The notes under the pieces are model-generated. The model saw nothing but the letters and a program-made list of their open reading frames with translations, made no database searches and was not told where the DNA came from. This document shows positions 60,977 to 64,000 of a stretch of 64,000 bases of DNA, one piece after another. Each line of letters starts with the position of its first letter. The first letter of the stretch is position 1. Made by a program: the position numbers and the translations under genes. Origin of the DNA: JAJFFW01 sp965263375 (GTDB lineage Bacteria; Pseudomonadota; Alphaproteobacteria; Caulobacterales; Parvularculaceae); NCBI GenBank assembly GCA_965263375.1, contig OZ253669.1, forward strand, positions 744,001-808,000. The letters are read 5' to 3'.

Positions 60977-61784
60977 AGGAGGCTGCAATTTCCAAAGCTT
61001 CCCATACTGCTTTTCGAAATACTTCAGGTTTGTCGAGATTTGTAAAATGCCCAATCTTTGGTAACTCAATTACATGAAAGTTATTTTTTTTGCGCAGTAT
61101 GCTCATCACGCGTTTTAATTCTCTATTGATCGCTTTATCCGTCTCGCCTCTTAAAATTATGATTGGACCCTTGAAGTTCATGGCGGCATCAAGGCGATCA
61201 AAAATATATATTTCTTTATCGATCAAGTGCATAACATTGGTGTCGACATTTGAATACATTTCGTGAACTATCGGCCTAAGCTCGTCATTAGTAGTCGCGC
61301 GTTTAGCGATAAGAGTGGCTAAATTTTTGCCTTGGCTTTCGTACATGAATTTTTTCAACCAGACGTGAAGTCGACTTAATTTGTATTTATATGCTGTGCC
61401 ACATGTAATAAGTGAACGGATGAGGTCTGAGCGTTTTTGTGCTGCGTCAAGGCCAATCATTCCGCCTAAAGAATTACCAAGATAGTCGACTTGTTTAAAT
61501 CCACAGTGTTCTATGACGCCAATCACATCAAGAGCCATTCGCTCTATTGAATAGTCTTCTTGTGTGGGGTTGCGAACCCCCGCTGAGTAACCGTGGCCTC
61601 GTAAATCAATAGTAAGCACTTGTCGATTTTTTGAAAATTCTTTAATATCCTGCTCCCACTGAATATGATACGCTCCTAGGCCGTGGCAAATTAGGAGGGG
61701 GATTTCCCCTGGTGGTCCGCTTATGTTGTAAGCAATTGGAACAAACCGTTCTATTGCTACATACTGCATTTCTAAATTGTACAT
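60975..61784 (-). CDS. Alpha/beta-hydrolase
   Basis: Hydrolase of about 269 residues in the enol-lactonase/haloperoxidase-like class. LLICHGLGAYHIQWEQDI has the oxyanion part, DLRGHGYSAGVRNP follows, and the nucleophile motif is YLGNSLGGMIGLDAA; the catalytic histidine lies in LPKIGHFTNLDKPE. The start at 61784 is chosen because AGGGG stands 7 nt before it; an in-frame extension to 61904 would add 40 poorly conserved, basic residues. It stands alone on the minus strand between two plus-strand units. The substrate is unknown. Confidence 0.85.
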   Translation of the reverse strand: MYNLEMQYVAIERFVPIAYNISGPPGEIPLLICHGLGAYHIQWEQDIKEFSKNRQVLTIDLRGHGYSAGVRNPTQEDYSIERMALDVIGVIEHCGFKQVDYLGNSLGGMIGLDAAQKRSDLIRSLITCGTAYKYKLSRLHVWLKKFMYESQGKNLATLIAKRATTNDELRPIVHEMYSNVDTNVMHLIDKEIYIFDRLDAAMNFKGPIIILRGETDKAINRELKRVMSILRKKNNFHVIELPKIGHFTNLDKPEVFRKAVWEALEIAAS

Positions 61785-62131
61785 TTTTTCCCCTAACTTT
61801 TTTTGTTTGGACATGTTTCGTAAGGTAAATTTTTCTAGTTTGTTTGTGCGCAATGTTAGCGACGCACTGATCAGATACATTAAGGTTGCTCTAATCCTCG
61901 CCATTTACTCACTAGATTTGAAGGGATTAATTCAATTAGTGCGTAAGTTGGTCGGTTAGAGAGCGGTTGAATAGAGCATCACACAGAGTACCTGTCTTAT
62001 AGACTCATGAGGGTGTGATTTGTTCCATCTTTTGTGCAATAAATTTTTCTAAAACGAAATTTATTCCGATTGGCGCATGTTGCTTGATATGCTATCGTTA
62101 TAAGGTTTTTACAATATTTTATGTTCGCTAG
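61785..62131. other. 347-bp divergent intergenic region
   Basis: No gene seen apart from a weak in-frame extension of the hydrolase. TTGGCG (62070-62075) and TATCGT (62093-62098) with 17-nt spacing are a possible promoter for the sigma gene at 62132. Confidence 0.4.
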
Positions 62132-62728
62132 ATGTCAAAACTTTTTCAAGCCTTTGTGTTAAACGAACCCGCGGTTCGCCGTGTGGTTGCGCGTTATGTC
62201 GTGCGAACTGAAGACATTGATGATTTAACTCAGGAAACTTTTTTGAAGTGCTTTGCTGCGGAGATGAAAACTGAAATTCGTGACCCAAAGGCATTCTTGT
62301 TAAGAGTTGCAAGGAATACTGCGCTTACGGAAGTAAAAAGAAAATCCCGTATAATGACTGATTATCTGGAAGATTCCGATGTTCTAGAAGTATGTGAAGA
62401 TGAAACTCAATTTTCGGCAGAGCGAGAGCTTGATGACCGACAGAAGTTGAGTATTTTAGCAAAATCAGTTGCAAGTTTACCGGCTGATAGCCAGCAAGCA
62501 TTTTTGATGCGAAAAATGGAGGGCTTAAAGTACCGGCAAATTGCGTTGCGATTGAACCTTCCGTTGGCCACAGTGCACAGGCTGATAGCAAAAGCTATTG
62601 TCCATTGTTCGACAGCTTTTCGCGAGCATGGATATGATGCTGCGGACATTGGAATTGTGGATATTAAAAAATCAAACCGATCAGTCGCAAAGGTTCTACC
62701 GAAGAGCCGATTGAACATTGAGGACTGA
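62132..62728 (+). CDS. ECF sigma factor, FecI-like (second copy)
   Basis: ECF sigma factor of 198 residues and paralogue of the one at 54550. Region 2 contains VRTEDIDDLTQETFLKCFAAE and AFLLRVARNTALTEVKRK; region 4 contains LPADSQQAFLMRKMEGLKYRQIA and NLPLATVHRLIAKAIVH. The recognition helix differs from that of the first copy (ATVHRLIAKA versus STVEKRVVSA), so the promoters recognised probably differ. It is followed by a FecR gene 4 nt downstream. Confidence 0.9.
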   Translation: MSKLFQAFVLNEPAVRRVVARYVVRTEDIDDLTQETFLKCFAAEMKTEIRDPKAFLLRVARNTALTEVKRKSRIMTDYLEDSDVLEVCEDETQFSAERELDDRQKLSILAKSVASLPADSQQAFLMRKMEGLKYRQIALRLNLPLATVHRLIAKAIVHCSTAFREHGYDAADIGIVDIKKSNRSVAKVLPKSRLNIED

Positions 62729-62732
62729 TGGT

Positions 62733-63779
62733 ATGTCAGACGAGCGCAAGGTTTTGCCCATGCCCAATATGAGAGAAATTTTAGCCGAAGCTGGTGAATG
62801 GCTAGTTCGGCTTGATGATGAGGATGTAACGGCGAAAGACTATGAAGAGTTTTTGAAGTGGCGCGGGAAAAGTGATCAGCATCTAGAAGCGTTTGAACGG
62901 CTAAGTGCGGATTGGAAAGCGTTTGATCAGCTTGAAATGCTTAATGATTATGCCGCCTCCGTCGATAGCGACATTATTAATCAATCTAGTTTTGTAAATA
63001 CAAAGCGCCGTTGGTTCATTGGTATGGCTGCCTCTGCTGCTATCGTTTCAATTGCAGCAGTCTTATCAGTGCAGCAATTTGGTTTATCCAATGGGGAACG
63101 GGGCAGCTTTCAAACTGCAATCGGTGAACGCAAGACGGTCAACCTTGCTGATGGAACATTGGTTGAGTTAAACACAAATTCTATCATTGAGGCGAATTAT
63201 TCAAAGTCAATGCGTGAAGTTCGCCTTGTACAAGGAGAAGCGTTTTTTGAAATTGCACGGAATCCGAACCGACCGTTTTCTGTGTTGGCGGGTAATGGTG
63301 TTGTAACAGCGCTTGGTACGTCGTTTACCGTGAGAGTGCGTGAAAAAAGCGTTGATGTTCTTGTCACTGAAGGGCGCGTACAGTTGGCGGCAAATGTCTT
63401 GGGAAAATCAGGCGAAGCATCTGAGGCAAGAACGCAAAATTCTTTGCAAAAACTGGAGCTTGATGCAGGACAAGATGCGATTATTAATCACCAGGTAGAA
63501 CATATTGGAGAGCTAGACCCTAAATCGCTTACACGAAGGTTGGCCTGGCGAAATGGTGTACTTTCCTTTGATGGGCAGCCTTTATCTGAGGTTGTTGCAG
63601 ATATGAGTCGATATACCCAAATTCGTATTGAAATTGATGATGACGAATTGCGTAAGCTCCCCGTTGATGGCCATTTTCGAATTGGCGAAATTGAATCAAT
63701 GCTCGAAGCCCTTGTGCTAATGGCGGATATTAAGGTTGAACGGATTGGAACAAGCCACGTTCGACTATCAAGAGGCTAA
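62733..63779 (+). CDS. FecR-family regulator (second copy)
   Basis: Paralogue of the protein at 55137, 348 residues from the ATG at 62733, which has GAGGA at about 62719-62723. The order is again N-terminal DUF4880 (GEWLVRLDDEDVTAKDYEEF), one membrane helix (WFIGMAASAAIVSIAAVLSV), and the FecR domain (FQTAIGERKTVNLADGTLVE, GEAFFEIARNPNRPFSVLA). The C-terminal region has LSFDGQPLSEVVADMSRYTQ, which resembles the STN-like fold. It should govern the sigma factor at 62132, with a TonB receptor expected beyond the right edge. Confidence 0.9.
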   Translation: MSDERKVLPMPNMREILAEAGEWLVRLDDEDVTAKDYEEFLKWRGKSDQHLEAFERLSADWKAFDQLEMLNDYAASVDSDIINQSSFVNTKRRWFIGMAASAAIVSIAAVLSVQQFGLSNGERGSFQTAIGERKTVNLADGTLVELNTNSIIEANYSKSMREVRLVQGEAFFEIARNPNRPFSVLAGNGVVTALGTSFTVRVREKSVDVLVTEGRVQLAANVLGKSGEASEARTQNSLQKLELDAGQDAIINHQVEHIGELDPKSLTRRLAWRNGVLSFDGQPLSEVVADMSRYTQIRIEIDDDELRKLPVDGHFRIGEIESMLEALVLMADIKVERIGTSHVRLSRG

Positions 63780-63896
63780 GAAAGTTGATGATTAATTTAT
63801 CACTTGAAAAAGCGGAGGTGAGGGCAAAAAATTCGCTAATCAGCTGGCTGAAGACCAGCAATAATTTAAAAAAAAAGCGAAGAGGATCATCTTTTT

Positions 63897-64000
63897 ATGA
63901 AAAAGGATGTGTTTTTGGGGATGGAAATGGAACAGCAGGCTGCTTCGATAGTCCTTATATGTAAGGCCGGCATAAATTCGCGATTGCGTGCTGACAGACC
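63897..64000 (+). CDS. Unidentified partial reading frame, cut by window end
   Basis: An ATG at 63897 with AGAGGA (63881-63886) upstream opens a frame that continues to the edge (34 residues, MKKDVFLGMEMEQQAAS and onward). It sits where a FecA-type TonB receptor would start after the FecR gene, but the visible part shows no clear signal peptide or STN domain. It may be only a leader or a spurious frame. Confidence 0.35.
   Translation, partial: MKKDVFLGMEMEQQAASIVLICKAGINSRLRADR

Noticed and set aside
54550..63779. The two sigma/FecR pairs as a recent tandem duplication
   Set aside because: Gene order matches but protein sequences have diverged widely, including the promoter-recognition helix, so the copies are old.
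1..64000. CRISPR array, prophage or integrative element
   Set aside because: No regularly spaced repeats, phage structural genes, integrase or tRNA attachment site were recognised.

Overview
The window looks like a chromosome segment of an aerobic, heterotrophic, probably marine alphaproteobacterium. The evidence is the mix of large TonB-dependent receptors of the Caulobacter/sphingomonad type, the SapC / tryptophan-halogenase / cupin trio that accompanies such receptors, FecI/FecR-type sigma and anti-sigma pairs, two SSS sodium symporters, and a two-gene indolepyruvate oxidoreductase. Genes are tightly packed. The only mobile DNA seen is one decayed IS3/IS30 patch at about 50.2-50.9 kb. No tRNA, rRNA or CRISPR array was recognised. 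The left edge cuts a fadB/fadJ-like gene and the right edge cuts a small unidentified reading frame.

Layout. (1) 1-8.2 kb: acyl-CoA multifunctional enzyme, indolepyruvate:ferredoxin oxidoreductase alpha and beta, MarR regulator, cyclase-family hydrolase and an old-yellow-enzyme relative, probably one catabolic operon for a CoA-linked acid of unknown identity. (2) 8.9-13.1 kb: TonB receptor, periplasmic esterase, and a low-molecular-weight phosphatase homologue that has lost its catalytic cysteine. (3) 13.2-30.7 kb: the main find, an island that appears to encode full aerobic mineralisation of sulfoquinovose. (4) 31.2-37.7 kb: TonB receptor, cupin, halogenase-like flavoprotein and SapC. (5) 37.8-50.1 kb: a myo-inositol regulon (symporter, RpiR-type regulator, iolC-DUF2090, iolD, iolE, iolB, two Gfo/Idh/MocA dehydrogenases, mmsA/iolA) with a repeated AT-rich operator candidate. 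(6) 50.2-50.9 kb: transposase fossils. (7) 50.9-64 kb: three esterase/hydrolase genes, two acyl-CoA ligases, an MFS transporter and two paralogous ECF sigma/FecR modules.

How the sulfonate island should work. A minus-strand operon encodes, in transcription order, an aldehyde dehydrogenase, a PfkB kinase, a LacD/YihT-type aldolase, a FucI/AraA-type isomerase, a GH31 glycosidase, a SoxC-like sulfite oxidase and a c-type cytochrome. The predicted route is SQ-glycoside to sulfoquinovose, sulfofructose, sulfofructose-1-phosphate, then DHAP plus sulfolactaldehyde, then (S)-sulfolactate. The divergent plus-strand operon encodes SuyA, SuyB, an (R)-sulfolactate dehydrogenase (ComC), a YeiH-type exporter, an (S)-sulfolactate dehydrogenase (SlcC) and GlpD. 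SlcC and ComC would invert the stereocentre through sulfopyruvate. SuyAB would release sulfite and pyruvate, and the sulfite oxidase and cytochrome would make sulfate. GlpD would handle glycerol-3-phosphate from the aglycone. A GntR regulator sits between the arms, and a similar TATATAAGA element follows a promoter-like sequence in front of both operons and in front of the 8.9 kb TonB receptor.

The individual families are known. What stands out is the combination: a sulfo-EMP-like upper pathway with a non-YihS isomerase and a GH31 closer to YicI than to YihQ, joined in one locus to the sulfolactate desulfonation and sulfite oxidation that are usually split between organisms. All functional assignments are from reading sequence motifs and context; no database search was run.
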